DNA of 64,000 bases, from the NCBI RefSeq assembly GCF_900103545.1, contig NZ_FNHH01000015.1, positions 31,864-95,863 of the forward strand, in the 5' to 3' direction. The notes under the pieces are model-generated. The model was not told the DNA's origin and did no database searches. It saw only the letters and a program-made list of their open reading frames with translations. The position numbers and the translations under genes are program-made. This stretch comes from Daejeonella rubra. Its GTDB lineage: Bacteria > Bacteroidota > Bacteroidia > Sphingobacteriales > Sphingobacteriaceae. Positions within the stretch are counted from its first letter, which is position 1, and every line of letters starts with the position of its first letter. Below are positions 25,263 to 34,014 of the stretch, one piece after another.

Positions 25263-26588
25263 ATGAGAAAAATATACTTTATCGCTCTTGCAGCTTTGGT
25301 CATAATAGGCACTGGCTGTGGTAAAGGTGGGACCAATGGTGAGTTGGTTGGTGTTGCAACTAAGAAGTTTAAGAACAATGAGGTTCCTTTTGGCATGGTT
25401 TACATTCCTGCCGGGACCTTTATTATGGGTCAGACTGACCAGGATATTACTTTTGCTCAGATCTCACAGAATAAGCAGGTTACTGTTCAGGCTTTTTACA
25501 TGGATGAAACTGAGATCAGCAATAAGGAATACCGTCAGTTTGTGAACTGGGTCCGTGATTCAATTGCCATTTCCACTTATCTTCAGGATGATCAATATTA
25601 TCTTAAACCAAAGGGTCAGGTAGATCCCAATGATGCAGGTAAAAAATATATCAACTGGAAAAAAGTTGGAAACGGAAGTGCCATATGGGGTGGAAAAAAG
25701 GGAAAAGGTGCTTCAGCTAATGGACCGAAGCTTCAGGCCATGTACTATCAGGGAGAAGACAGAGTGTTCGATCGGAATGAAATTGATGTAAGGTTACTGA
25801 AATATAATTTCGCGATCATGAGGTTAAGGGAAGCAGCAAACAACAGAAATAATATGACTGCAAAGCGATCTGATTTCATTCTCAGAGATACTGTCGGTGT
25901 TTACCCTGATACTCTTGTTTGGTTATCTGACTTTGCTTATGCACAGAATGAGCCAATGGTTAAGGGCTATTTCTCGCACCCTGCTTACGCTAATTATCCT
26001 GTAGTTGGTGTAAACTGGCGTCAGGCGCGTGCCTTCACTGTTTGGAGAACTCGATTCAACGAAGCATACAAAGATAGTCGTCGTCTTCCAAAGAGAGCCG
26101 ATTATGAACTTCCTACTGAGGCAGAATTTGAATATGCTGCACGTGGTGGCAGGGTAGGTACAACTTTCCCATGGGGAGGCCCTTATATAAGAAATGCAAA
26201 AGGTTGTCTGATGGCTAATTTCAAGCCCGGACGTGGTAATTATATTGATGATGGCGGACCATTCACTGTGAATGTAAAAGCTTATTATCCAAATGATTAT
26301 GGTTTATATAATATGGCCGGAAATGTAGCAGAATGGACTTCTTCAGCATTTGATGAATCCTCATCAACATTCACTCATGATATGAATCCAACATTCAGCT
26401 ATGAGGCTAAATCAGATGATCCTGAGGTTTTGAAGCGTAAAGTCATTCGCGGAGGCTCCTGGAAGGATATTGGTTATTTCCTTCAGAATTCAGCAAGCAG
26501 CTTCGAATATCAGGACACTTCAAAATCTTATATCGGATTTCGTTGCATTACCAAATATCAGGGTCGTGATATAAAAGATAAGCTCTAA
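25263..26588 (+). CDS. gldK: GldK, type IX secretion ring lipoprotein
   Basis: 441 residues from ATG 25263; a TTG three codons earlier in the same frame is less likely. Lipoprotein signal with lipobox IGTGC (Cys about 20). The rest is a formylglycine-generating-enzyme-like (sulfatase-modifying) fold: FGMVYIPAGTFIMGQ near 45, MDETEISNKEYRQFV near 85, LPTEAEFEYAARGG near 285 and VIRGGSWKD near 400. The catalytic cysteines of true FGEs are absent in the RGGSW region, as in other GldK/PorK. With GldN it forms the periplasmic ring attached to the outer membrane. First gene of gldKLMN. Confidence 0.96.
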   Translation: MRKIYFIALAALVIIGTGCGKGGTNGELVGVATKKFKNNEVPFGMVYIPAGTFIMGQTDQDITFAQISQNKQVTVQAFYMDETEISNKEYRQFVNWVRDSIAISTYLQDDQYYLKPKGQVDPNDAGKKYINWKKVGNGSAIWGGKKGKGASANGPKLQAMYYQGEDRVFDRNEIDVRLLKYNFAIMRLREAANNRNNMTAKRSDFILRDTVGVYPDTLVWLSDFAYAQNEPMVKGYFSHPAYANYPVVGVNWRQARAFTVWRTRFNEAYKDSRRLPKRADYELPTEAEFEYAARGGRVGTTFPWGGPYIRNAKGCLMANFKPGRGNYIDDGGPFTVNVKAYYPNDYGLYNMAGNVAEWTSSAFDESSSTFTHDMNPTFSYEAKSDDPEVLKRKVIRGGSWKDIGYFLQNSASSFEYQDTSKSYIGFRCITKYQGRDIKDKL

Positions 26589-26627
26589 AATTTAAAATTT
26601 CCTCTCTTAAAATTCGTAAATAGTATT

Positions 26628-27422
26628 ATGGCTCAAAAGAAAAAATTCAAGCTAGGTATCAATACCTTAATTTCCTGGGGTGCTTCCATTGTAATTGTAG
26701 GTCTGATGTTCAAAATCCTTCATTGGAAAGGTGGTGAATATATGATTGCTATTGGATTAATAACAGAAGCACTTTTGTTTTTTGTTTTGGGTTTTCAGTC
26801 AGAGCCTACAGAACCAGACTGGACCAAGGTCTATCCCGAGCTTGATGAGGAATATAAGGGTGAAGTATCCCGCTCATCCGGAAGTAGCTCTGCTTCTTCA
26901 ACTGCTGCATTGGATAAAATGTTGACAGATGCTAAAATTGGTCCCGAGCTTATCGAAAGTCTTGGAACTGGTTTACGCACATTCGGAGATAAAGTATCTG
27001 CAATATCTGGTATAGCAGATACAGCAAGTGCCACTACTGAGCTTGCTGCCAAAGTAAAAACTGCTTCCGGAAGTTTTGATACTCTAAATCAAGCATTCGA
27101 GAAAGCAACAGCCAGCTTAAAAGAAATGGGTGAAACTAATATTGATTCAAGATCTTACCACGATCAGGTAAACTCTCTAGCTAAAAATATTTCAGCCTTA
27201 AATGCAGTTTATGAATTAGAATTACAGGATTCCAGCGCCCATTTAAAATCAATGAATAAGTTTTATCAGAATCTTTCATTGACTATGCAAAATTTCAATG
27301 AGTCAATGGAAGACTCAAAACAGTTTAAAGACGAAGTAGGCAAGTTAGCTAAGAACTTATCATCCTTAAATGCGATATATGGTAATATGTTATCAGCCAT
27401 GAATCAGCCTAACAGATCTTAA
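26628..27422 (+). CDS. gldL: GldL, type IX secretion/gliding motor subunit
   Basis: 264 residues. Two N-terminal helices (about 12-32 and 36-56) contain charged residues inside or at the membrane: K29 in the first and E47 (GLITEALLF) in the second. GldL forms the proton-driven inner-membrane motor with GldM, and such buried charges are known to be essential for it; mapping to these exact residues is my inference. The rest is a cytoplasmic region rich in coiled-coil and Ser/Ala. Spacing to gldK is 39 bp and to gldM 47 bp. Confidence 0.95.
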   Translation: MAQKKKFKLGINTLISWGASIVIVGLMFKILHWKGGEYMIAIGLITEALLFFVLGFQSEPTEPDWTKVYPELDEEYKGEVSRSSGSSSASSTAALDKMLTDAKIGPELIESLGTGLRTFGDKVSAISGIADTASATTELAAKVKTASGSFDTLNQAFEKATASLKEMGETNIDSRSYHDQVNSLAKNISALNAVYELELQDSSAHLKSMNKFYQNLSLTMQNFNESMEDSKQFKDEVGKLAKNLSSLNAIYGNMLSAMNQPNRS

Positions 27423-27469
27423 TTGTTTGAATAAGTATTATAAATCTTTAAATTTTTAAATAAAATTGC

Positions 27470-29002
27470 ATGGCTGGAGGTAAACAAACCCCAAGGCAGA
27501 AAATGATTGGAATACTTTACCTTGTTTTACTTGGTTTGGTAGCACTGAATGTCAGTGATTCAATCTTGGAAGCTTTCAAAAATTTAACGGATAGTCTGAA
27601 TGCTTCAACCCAGAATGTTCAAAGTGGTGTTGATGCAACCTATGCTTCATTTGAGGCCACTAAACTCAGGGATGAACCTGCCAGAGCCAAACCTATTTAT
27701 GATAAGGCTAAATTAGCCAGTTCATATACCAATGAGCTTGAGATATATGTAGCAGAACTGAAAAAGCTTTTTGAAAAAGAAGGTGGAGGGTACAATGAAG
27801 CAACAGGAGATATTAGTAAAAGAGATAATCTTGATATTTCTCCGCGGTTAATGATCAATGAAAATCGTGCCACTGAGCTTAAGAAAAAGATAAACGATAC
27901 CCGGAGTAAATTACTTGATCTTCTTGACGAAAAGGAACGTAAAAGTATTAGTTTTTCACTCGAAGCAAAAGATCCGCCAAATCGCGGTGGGATAAAAAGG
28001 AGCTGGGAGCAATCTAATTTTGGAGATGGTATTCCACTTACAGCGGCACTAACTGCATTGGCAAAGATTCAGGCAGATACAAAGAATGCGGAATCAGAAA
28101 TTGTTAAGCGGATACTTGGAAAAATGGATATTGCAGTTGTTAATCTCGATCAGTTTTCGGCTGTAGCAGTTGCACCTACATCATATTTGATTGCGGGTCA
28201 GTCTTATACTGCTGAAGTATTCCTGACTGCATCAGACTCAAAATCCAGTCCGGATATAACAGTTGGAGGTTCAAGACTTCAAATAAAAGACGGTAAAGGT
28301 ATTTATTCTGTTAATACAGGTAAGGAGGGTATTTTTAGCTGGATCGGTACTGTTCGTGTGAAACAAACAGATGGTTCAATAAAGACCTATACTACCCCGG
28401 AACAAAAATACCAGGTTTCCCGACCTTCAGTGGTTGTTTCACCTGATAAGATGAATGTGTTTTATGTTGGAGTACCGAATCCTGTTTCTGTTTCAGCGCC
28501 TGGTATTCCAAAGGAGAATTTGTCTGTAACAATTAGCGGTGGTTCTATTTCCGGTTCCAATGGTAAGTATACTGTTAACGTTACTTCTCCGGGATCTGTT
28601 GCTAAGGTAAATGTCTCAGCAAATATCAATGGGAAAGTTCAAAATATTGGTTCAAGTGATTTCCGGGTTAAACGTATCCCTGATCCTAAAGCGAAATTTG
28701 CGGGTAAAACTGGAGGAAGCCTTAGTTCTGTTATAATAAAATCGCAGGGATCAATATTCGCTATTCTTGATCAGTTTGATTTTGATGCGAAATTTGCGGT
28801 TACCAGATTTAGTTTGGTTATTGCAAGGCCACGTGCAGACGTTGTAGTACTGCAGGCCACCGGTAATTCTTTTAGCCCGCAAATGCGTGCTGCAATTGCC
28901 GCAGTAACTCCTGGAACCCGGGTGATTTTTGATGATATTGTTGCTGTTGGTCCGGATGGAACCCAAAGGCAACTTGACCCAATGGCGTTTAAAGCAAATT
29001 AA
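27470..29002 (+). CDS. gldM: GldM, type IX secretion/gliding motor shaft
   Basis: 510 residues. One N-terminal membrane helix (about 14-36, MIGILYLVLLGLVALNV) that enters the GldL ring, then a long periplasmic part: a helical domain (40-220) and beta-sandwich domains (220-510). It couples the proton-driven GldL/M motor to the GldK/N ring. The opening MAGGKQTPRQKMIG is characteristic. The gene ends 5 bp before gldN. Confidence 0.96.
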   Translation: MAGGKQTPRQKMIGILYLVLLGLVALNVSDSILEAFKNLTDSLNASTQNVQSGVDATYASFEATKLRDEPARAKPIYDKAKLASSYTNELEIYVAELKKLFEKEGGGYNEATGDISKRDNLDISPRLMINENRATELKKKINDTRSKLLDLLDEKERKSISFSLEAKDPPNRGGIKRSWEQSNFGDGIPLTAALTALAKIQADTKNAESEIVKRILGKMDIAVVNLDQFSAVAVAPTSYLIAGQSYTAEVFLTASDSKSSPDITVGGSRLQIKDGKGIYSVNTGKEGIFSWIGTVRVKQTDGSIKTYTTPEQKYQVSRPSVVVSPDKMNVFYVGVPNPVSVSAPGIPKENLSVTISGGSISGSNGKYTVNVTSPGSVAKVNVSANINGKVQNIGSSDFRVKRIPDPKAKFAGKTGGSLSSVIIKSQGSIFAILDQFDFDAKFAVTRFSLVIARPRADVVVLQATGNSFSPQMRAAIAAVTPGTRVIFDDIVAVGPDGTQRQLDPMAFKAN

Positions 29003-29007
29003 TTGGT

Positions 29008-29874
29008 ATGAAAAAAATATTTTTTGCCTTGATCCTGATAGCCGGTACTCTACGTTTGAGTGCTCAGGCTCCTAATTTAAATAATGACACCAAACCAAAG
29101 CCAGCAGAAAGGCCTGTTGATGGATTTTATCAAAAGACCAATATTCTGAATGCCAGGGTATCACCCTATGCGAGTTTAAGAGAATCTGACGTAATGTTCA
29201 GTAAGCGGGTATGGAGAGAAATTGATCTTCGCGATAAGGTAAATATGATCTTTGCTTCTCCTAAGTCGAGGTTGATTACCATTCTTACAGATGCAATACA
29301 GGCAGGTGAGCTAACAGCATACGATGCAAGCAGTACAAAGGATGATGTGAATGGTGATGAGTTTTCTGTTGTTTTGAAAGCAGAGGAAGCGATGGCAAGA
29401 TTTGCTGATAGTGTGTTGGTTCCTATTTTCGATAAGGATGGAAATCAAACAGGTACAGTAGTTACAGCTGGTGAATTTAATCCGGATAGTATTGTTAAAT
29501 TCCGTATTAAAGAGGACTGGATCTTTGATAAGCAGCGTTCGGTATTTGAACCCCGAATTGTAGGTATTGCACCAATGGTTCGTATTTCTGCTGCGGGACA
29601 AGCTTTTGATGAGCAGCCTGCATTCTGGATCTACTTCCCTGAAGTGCGTCATCTTTTAGTTACCAAAGCTGTTGTTAACCGTAGTAATGATGCAACAGGC
29701 TTGAGTTATGATGATATTTTCATGAAACGTGTCTTCTCAAGCTATATAGTAAAAGAATCTAATCCTGAGGATCTCCGTATTAAGGATTATGCTCTCGGAA
29801 TAGATCGCTTATATGAATCAGAGAGGGTTAAGAAGGCGTTGATGGACTTTGAACATGATCTTTGGTCATTCTGA
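29008..29874 (+). CDS. gldN: GldN, type IX secretion ring protein
   Basis: 288 residues with a signal peptide (about 1-20, LRLSAQ). The mature protein has the GldN/PorN pattern: DVMFSKRVWREIDLRDKVN near 60-75, KFRIKEDWIFDKQRS near 165 and ISAAGQAFDEQPAFWIYFPE near 195-210. It binds GldK to form the periplasmic ring. Last gene of the operon; a bidirectional hairpin follows. Confidence 0.95.
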   Translation: MKKIFFALILIAGTLRLSAQAPNLNNDTKPKPAERPVDGFYQKTNILNARVSPYASLRESDVMFSKRVWREIDLRDKVNMIFASPKSRLITILTDAIQAGELTAYDASSTKDDVNGDEFSVVLKAEEAMARFADSVLVPIFDKDGNQTGTVVTAGEFNPDSIVKFRIKEDWIFDKQRSVFEPRIVGIAPMVRISAAGQAFDEQPAFWIYFPEVRHLLVTKAVVNRSNDATGLSYDDIFMKRVFSSYIVKESNPEDLRIKDYALGIDRLYESERVKKALMDFEHDLWSF

Positions 29875-29901
29875 TCATAGACTGACAAAATATTAAATAA
29901 G

Positions 29902-29928
29902 GCCGGCAGAATTTATTTTCATGCCGGC
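29902..29928. terminator. Bidirectional terminator between gldN and uvrC
   Basis: GCCGGCA (29902-29908) pairs with TGCCGGC (29922-29928). T-rich sequence follows on the plus strand (TTTATTGTTT) and on the minus strand (TTATTTAATATTTT). It sits between two convergent genes. Confidence 0.75.
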
Positions 29929-29929
29929 T

Positions 29930-31729
29930 TTATTGTTTAAAATAGGTTAGGAGCGAAACTGTCTGACTCTTGTTTAATACCTCAAGCAATTCTGCTTCTG
30001 TTGATTCCTTTATCTTTTTTACAGATTTGAAATGCCTTAAGAGCTTTTCTGCTGTTGTTCTGCCAACGCCGGGTACATTTTCTAGTTCTGTTGCTAAAGT
30101 GGCCTTATTTCGTTTCTTTCTGTGGAAAGTAATACCAAAGCGGTGGGCTTCATCCCTGAGCTGTTGTATAATCTTTAAGGTTTCTGATTTTTTATCCAGG
30201 TACATAGGATATTGGTCCCCAGGATAATAGATCTCCTCCAGGCGTTTGGCAATTCCAATGATCGTGACCTCCTTCTCAATTCCCAATTTCTTAAGACTCT
30301 TTATCGCAGATGAAAGTTGTCCTTTTCCACCATCAATGATAATTAACTGTGGGAGTGTTTGTTCTTCATCCAGCATTCTGCGATATCTTCTGAATACAGC
30401 CTCCTCCATGGTGGCAAAATCATCGGGACCTTCAACTGTTTTAACATTAAAATGCCGGTAATCTTTCTTCGAAGGTTTCGCATCCTTAAAAACTACAATC
30501 GCTGAAACAGGAAATTTTCCTTGAAAATTGGAATTATCAAAACATTCGATATGTCTTGGCAACTGGTTAAGACGCAGATCCTTCTTCATCAGTTCCAGAA
30601 GACGACCAGTCCTTAGTTCAGGATTTAACTTCTCATACTGATCCAACTTTTCGCGTTTGAAGAATAGCACGTTCTTTTGGGATAGCTCCAGCAGCTTTTT
30701 CTTCTCACCCAGTTTAGGAACTGTAAATTTGATTCCTGAGTCAGGAAGATCGATATCAAATGGTACAATGATCTCTTTCGAATGGCTGTCAAACCTTGTC
30801 CTGAATTCAGTAATGGCAATGCTTAAGAGTTCTTCGTCACTTTCATCCAATCGTTTTTTCATCTCCAGGGTCTGGGTTTGAATAACGGTACCATTCATTA
30901 CTTTCAGGAAGTTAACAAATGCGTGCTTTTCGTCAGTAGCAATGCTGAAAACGTCTACATCGGTAATAGATGAATTAACGATAGTTGATTTACTCTGGTA
31001 ACGATCAAGAAGATCGTACTTGGATTTTAGTCTGTGTGACAGTTCAAAATTTAGCTCTGCAACTGAATCATCCAGTTGCTTCTTAAGCCGTTTGATCACT
31101 GCACCAGTTTTTCCATTCAGGATATCTTTAATTTCTGAAATGCTCTGATCATAGTCTTCCTCTTTTTGATAAGCCTGACAAGGGCCCTTACAATTTCCTA
31201 TCTGATATTCAAGGCAAACCCTGAATTTCCCTGCATTGATATTTTCCGGAGAAAGGGGCAGACTACATGTTCTTAAAGGGTATATTTCTTTGATCATCCC
31301 AAGTATAGTATGCATCATGCTTACTGATGCATAGGGTCCAAAATAGGTTGATCCGTCTCTTATGATCTTTCTGGTCCAGAAGATGCGTGGAAATTTTTCA
31401 TTTTTGATAATGATCCAGGGATAGGTTTTATCATCCTTTAATAAGATATTATACCTCGGCTGGTGTTTTTTTATCAGACTGTTTTCCAATAACCAGGCAT
31501 CGATCTCTGTATCAACAATGGTAAACGTTACCTTTTTGACCTTGCTTACCAGGACTCTGGTCTTGGCATTTATCCGGAAATTGTCTTTGTTGAAGTAGGA
31601 AGAAACTCTGTTCTTGAGATTTTTTGCCTTGCCAATGTATATCAGTTCTTCAGATTCAGACCAAAACTGATACACCCCGGGTTTTTGGGGTATATTCTTT
31701 AAGTCGGATCGGTAATCAAATTTTTTCAT
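29930..31729 (-). CDS. uvrC: UvrABC excinuclease subunit C
   Basis: 599 residues, full length. N-terminal GIY-YIG nuclease with GVYQFW and LIYIGKAKNLKNRV (17-45), UVR motif region near 200-235, central RNase H-like nuclease with HIECFDNSNFQG near 385 and IIIDGGKGQL near 470, and C-terminal helix-hairpin-helix LENVPGVGRTTAEKLL near 565. It makes both incisions in nucleotide excision repair. It is 35 bp downstream of the PBP1A gene on the same strand. Confidence 0.97.
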   Translation of the reverse strand: MKKFDYRSDLKNIPQKPGVYQFWSESEELIYIGKAKNLKNRVSSYFNKDNFRINAKTRVLVSKVKKVTFTIVDTEIDAWLLENSLIKKHQPRYNILLKDDKTYPWIIIKNEKFPRIFWTRKIIRDGSTYFGPYASVSMMHTILGMIKEIYPLRTCSLPLSPENINAGKFRVCLEYQIGNCKGPCQAYQKEEDYDQSISEIKDILNGKTGAVIKRLKKQLDDSVAELNFELSHRLKSKYDLLDRYQSKSTIVNSSITDVDVFSIATDEKHAFVNFLKVMNGTVIQTQTLEMKKRLDESDEELLSIAITEFRTRFDSHSKEIIVPFDIDLPDSGIKFTVPKLGEKKKLLELSQKNVLFFKREKLDQYEKLNPELRTGRLLELMKKDLRLNQLPRHIECFDNSNFQGKFPVSAIVVFKDAKPSKKDYRHFNVKTVEGPDDFATMEEAVFRRYRRMLDEEQTLPQLIIIDGGKGQLSSAIKSLKKLGIEKEVTIIGIAKRLEEIYYPGDQYPMYLDKKSETLKIIQQLRDEAHRFGITFHRKKRNKATLATELENVPGVGRTTAEKLLRHFKSVKKIKESTEAELLEVLNKSQTVSLLTYFKQ

Positions 31730-31764
31730 TGGGGCTAATGTCAGATAAGGGCTTTTCCTCCTGA

Positions 31765-34002
31765 TTAAAAACCAAGCTTCTTATCGAGTTCAGACTCTCC
31801 GGCTTGCTGCTGTGAATATGCCCCACAATCGAGTGTGGTTGTTATGCCACCCTTTGGAAGGGGGAAATCACCTTTGGAATATTTTAAAGTTGGATCTGAA
31901 TACACCTTTTGCATGTACAGCGCAAATATTGGAAGTGCTGTATTGGCTCCTTCTCCAAAATTGGTTGAACTGAAATGTATCGCTCTGTCTTCAGCACCGG
32001 TCCATACTCCTGTGACCAGTTCGGGAGTAATTCCCATGAACCAGCCGTCAGAATTATTCTGCGTAGTGCCTGTTTTGCCCCCTATCGGGTTGGTCAGTTT
32101 GTATTTCCATCCTAATCGCACTCCTGTACCTTCTTTAACCACTGCCTTCAACATATCAGTCATCACATAGGCAGTTTGTTCATCCAGCACAACTTTGATC
32201 TTGGGTCTGCGTTCGTAAATTACGTTTCCGTTCTTATCCTCTATGCGTAGAAGATAGATAGGTTCTGTCCATACTCCATGGTTTACAAAAACAGAATAAG
32301 CGCCTACCATATCATATACTGAAGCATCAAATGAGCCCAGGCAAATTGATGGAACTGCAGGAACATCACTGGTAATCCCCATATTTTTTGTAAGGGTTGC
32401 CACTGCTGTCTGGCCTACCTGCTTCATCATGAAGGCAGTCACATAGTTCTGGGAATTTGCCAGTGCCTTTTTCAGGGTTAAGTTACCTGGTATTGGGTTG
32501 TATGCTTTTGGAGTCCAGACGGTACCATCGCCAGCATCTATACTTACAGGTTCGTTCGCTACAGTATAACAAGGCGAATAACCCCCATTGCCTATTGCAA
32601 CTGCATATGTAAAAGGCTTGGCGGTAGAACCTACCTGCCTGGTTCCCATTTTTACCTGATCATATTTAAAATGGGTATAATTAGTGCCGCCAACCCATGC
32701 CCGCACATAACCTGTCTGCGGTTCCATTGACATAACTGCGTTACGGAGCATCAGTTTATAATATTTGATAGAATCCAGGGGCCTCATGAGGGTGTCAATT
32801 TCTCCTCGCCAGCTGAAAATGCTCATCTGTGCAGGTGTCTTGAAATTCTTCAGGATCTCCTCTTCTGTTTTTCCTTCTGCTTTTAATTGCTGATATCTGT
32901 CTGAGCGCCGCATTCCCTGATCGATCAGGCTTTTTGCCTCTTTGAAATTAAAGGGATCGCGGCCCTTCCAGGAGTTGTTGAACTGTACCTGCAGAGTTTT
33001 AAGGTATTCCTGCTGCGACTGCTCTGCATACTTCTGCATACGTGAATTCAGTGTTGTATATATCTTTAAACCATCTCTGTCAAGGTCATATGGGGTACCA
33101 TCTGCTTTATATATCGAGTTTTCTTCCAGGGTTAGCTGAATATCTTTTTTCAATACAGCCCTAAAGTAAGGTGCTGATCCTTCGTTATGATCTGAAGGAT
33201 TAAATGCAAGCTTTAATGGGATCTTTTTCAGACGCTCTTCTTCAGCATCACTGATATAATTTGCCTGACTCATGTTCTCTATGACCGTATTTCTGCGCAA
33301 CAAAGCTCGTTCAGGATTACGATGAGGGTTATAAAGCGATGGTCCTTTCAGCATTCCGATCAAAATAGCTGCCTGTTCGGGTTCAAGCTTGTCGGGGGTG
33401 GTACTAAAATATGTTCTGGCCGCAGATTTTATTCCAAAGGTATTGTAAGAACCAAAATCCACAGTATTGAGATACATAGTAATTATCTCCTCCTTTGTAT
33501 ACTGACGCTCCAGTTTTACCGCAACAATAAGCTCCTGGGATTTTTGAACAAGTCGTTTTATGAAATTCTTTGAACGACCTTCTTTTGAAAAAAGATTTAA
33601 TGCAAGTTGCTGCGTTATTGTACTTGCTCCCTGCCTTTTACCGATCAGATTGTAGAAAATAACAGTGAAAGTCCGTTTGAAATCAATGCCGGAATGGTTG
33701 TAAAAACGGATGTCCTCTGTAGCAATTAGTGCATTTATAACATTTGGTGAAATTTCATCATATCGTACATTGGAGCGATTTTGTACATAATAAGTTCCTA
33801 ATACCACATTATCATCTGATATTACTTCTGATGCCTGATTGCTCTTAGGATTTTCTAATGCCCTCAGGTCAGGTAGCCTGCCAAAAAGACCAAGTCCGAT
33901 ACTGAAGATCAGGATCGCTCCAAACGCAATAATTCCAATGATCCACTTCCAAAACCGGATGGTATATTGATTTAATTCATGCTGCGTTAATGGGGTATTC
34001 AT
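31765..34002 (-). CDS. Class A penicillin-binding protein (PBP1A-type)
   Basis: 745 residues. Bifunctional peptidoglycan glycosyltransferase/transpeptidase with one N-terminal membrane helix (about 15-40). GT51 domain (about 60-240): ATEDIRFYNHSGID with the catalytic Glu, and QGASTITQQLALNLF. Transpeptidase (about 380-720): active serine in GSTAKPF, second motif SQN in ANSQNYVT and third motif KTGTTQ. All three catalytic motifs are intact. The gene sits between sprE and uvrC, spaced by 12 and 35 bp. Confidence 0.95.
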   Translation of the reverse strand: MNTPLTQHELNQYTIRFWKWIIGIIAFGAILIFSIGLGLFGRLPDLRALENPKSNQASEVISDDNVVLGTYYVQNRSNVRYDEISPNVINALIATEDIRFYNHSGIDFKRTFTVIFYNLIGKRQGASTITQQLALNLFSKEGRSKNFIKRLVQKSQELIVAVKLERQYTKEEIITMYLNTVDFGSYNTFGIKSAARTYFSTTPDKLEPEQAAILIGMLKGPSLYNPHRNPERALLRRNTVIENMSQANYISDAEEERLKKIPLKLAFNPSDHNEGSAPYFRAVLKKDIQLTLEENSIYKADGTPYDLDRDGLKIYTTLNSRMQKYAEQSQQEYLKTLQVQFNNSWKGRDPFNFKEAKSLIDQGMRRSDRYQQLKAEGKTEEEILKNFKTPAQMSIFSWRGEIDTLMRPLDSIKYYKLMLRNAVMSMEPQTGYVRAWVGGTNYTHFKYDQVKMGTRQVGSTAKPFTYAVAIGNGGYSPCYTVANEPVSIDAGDGTVWTPKAYNPIPGNLTLKKALANSQNYVTAFMMKQVGQTAVATLTKNMGITSDVPAVPSICLGSFDASVYDMVGAYSVFVNHGVWTEPIYLLRIEDKNGNVIYERRPKIKVVLDEQTAYVMTDMLKAVVKEGTGVRLGWKYKLTNPIGGKTGTTQNNSDGWFMGITPELVTGVWTGAEDRAIHFSSTNFGEGANTALPIFALYMQKVYSDPTLKYSKGDFPLPKGGITTTLDCGAYSQQQAGESELDKKLGF

Positions 34003-34014
34003 AAATTTTTGTTG

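Noticed and set aside
25263..26588. GldK as an active formylglycine-generating enzyme
   Set aside because: The active-site cysteines are missing in the RGGSW region and the gene is in gldKLMN, where the fold is structural.
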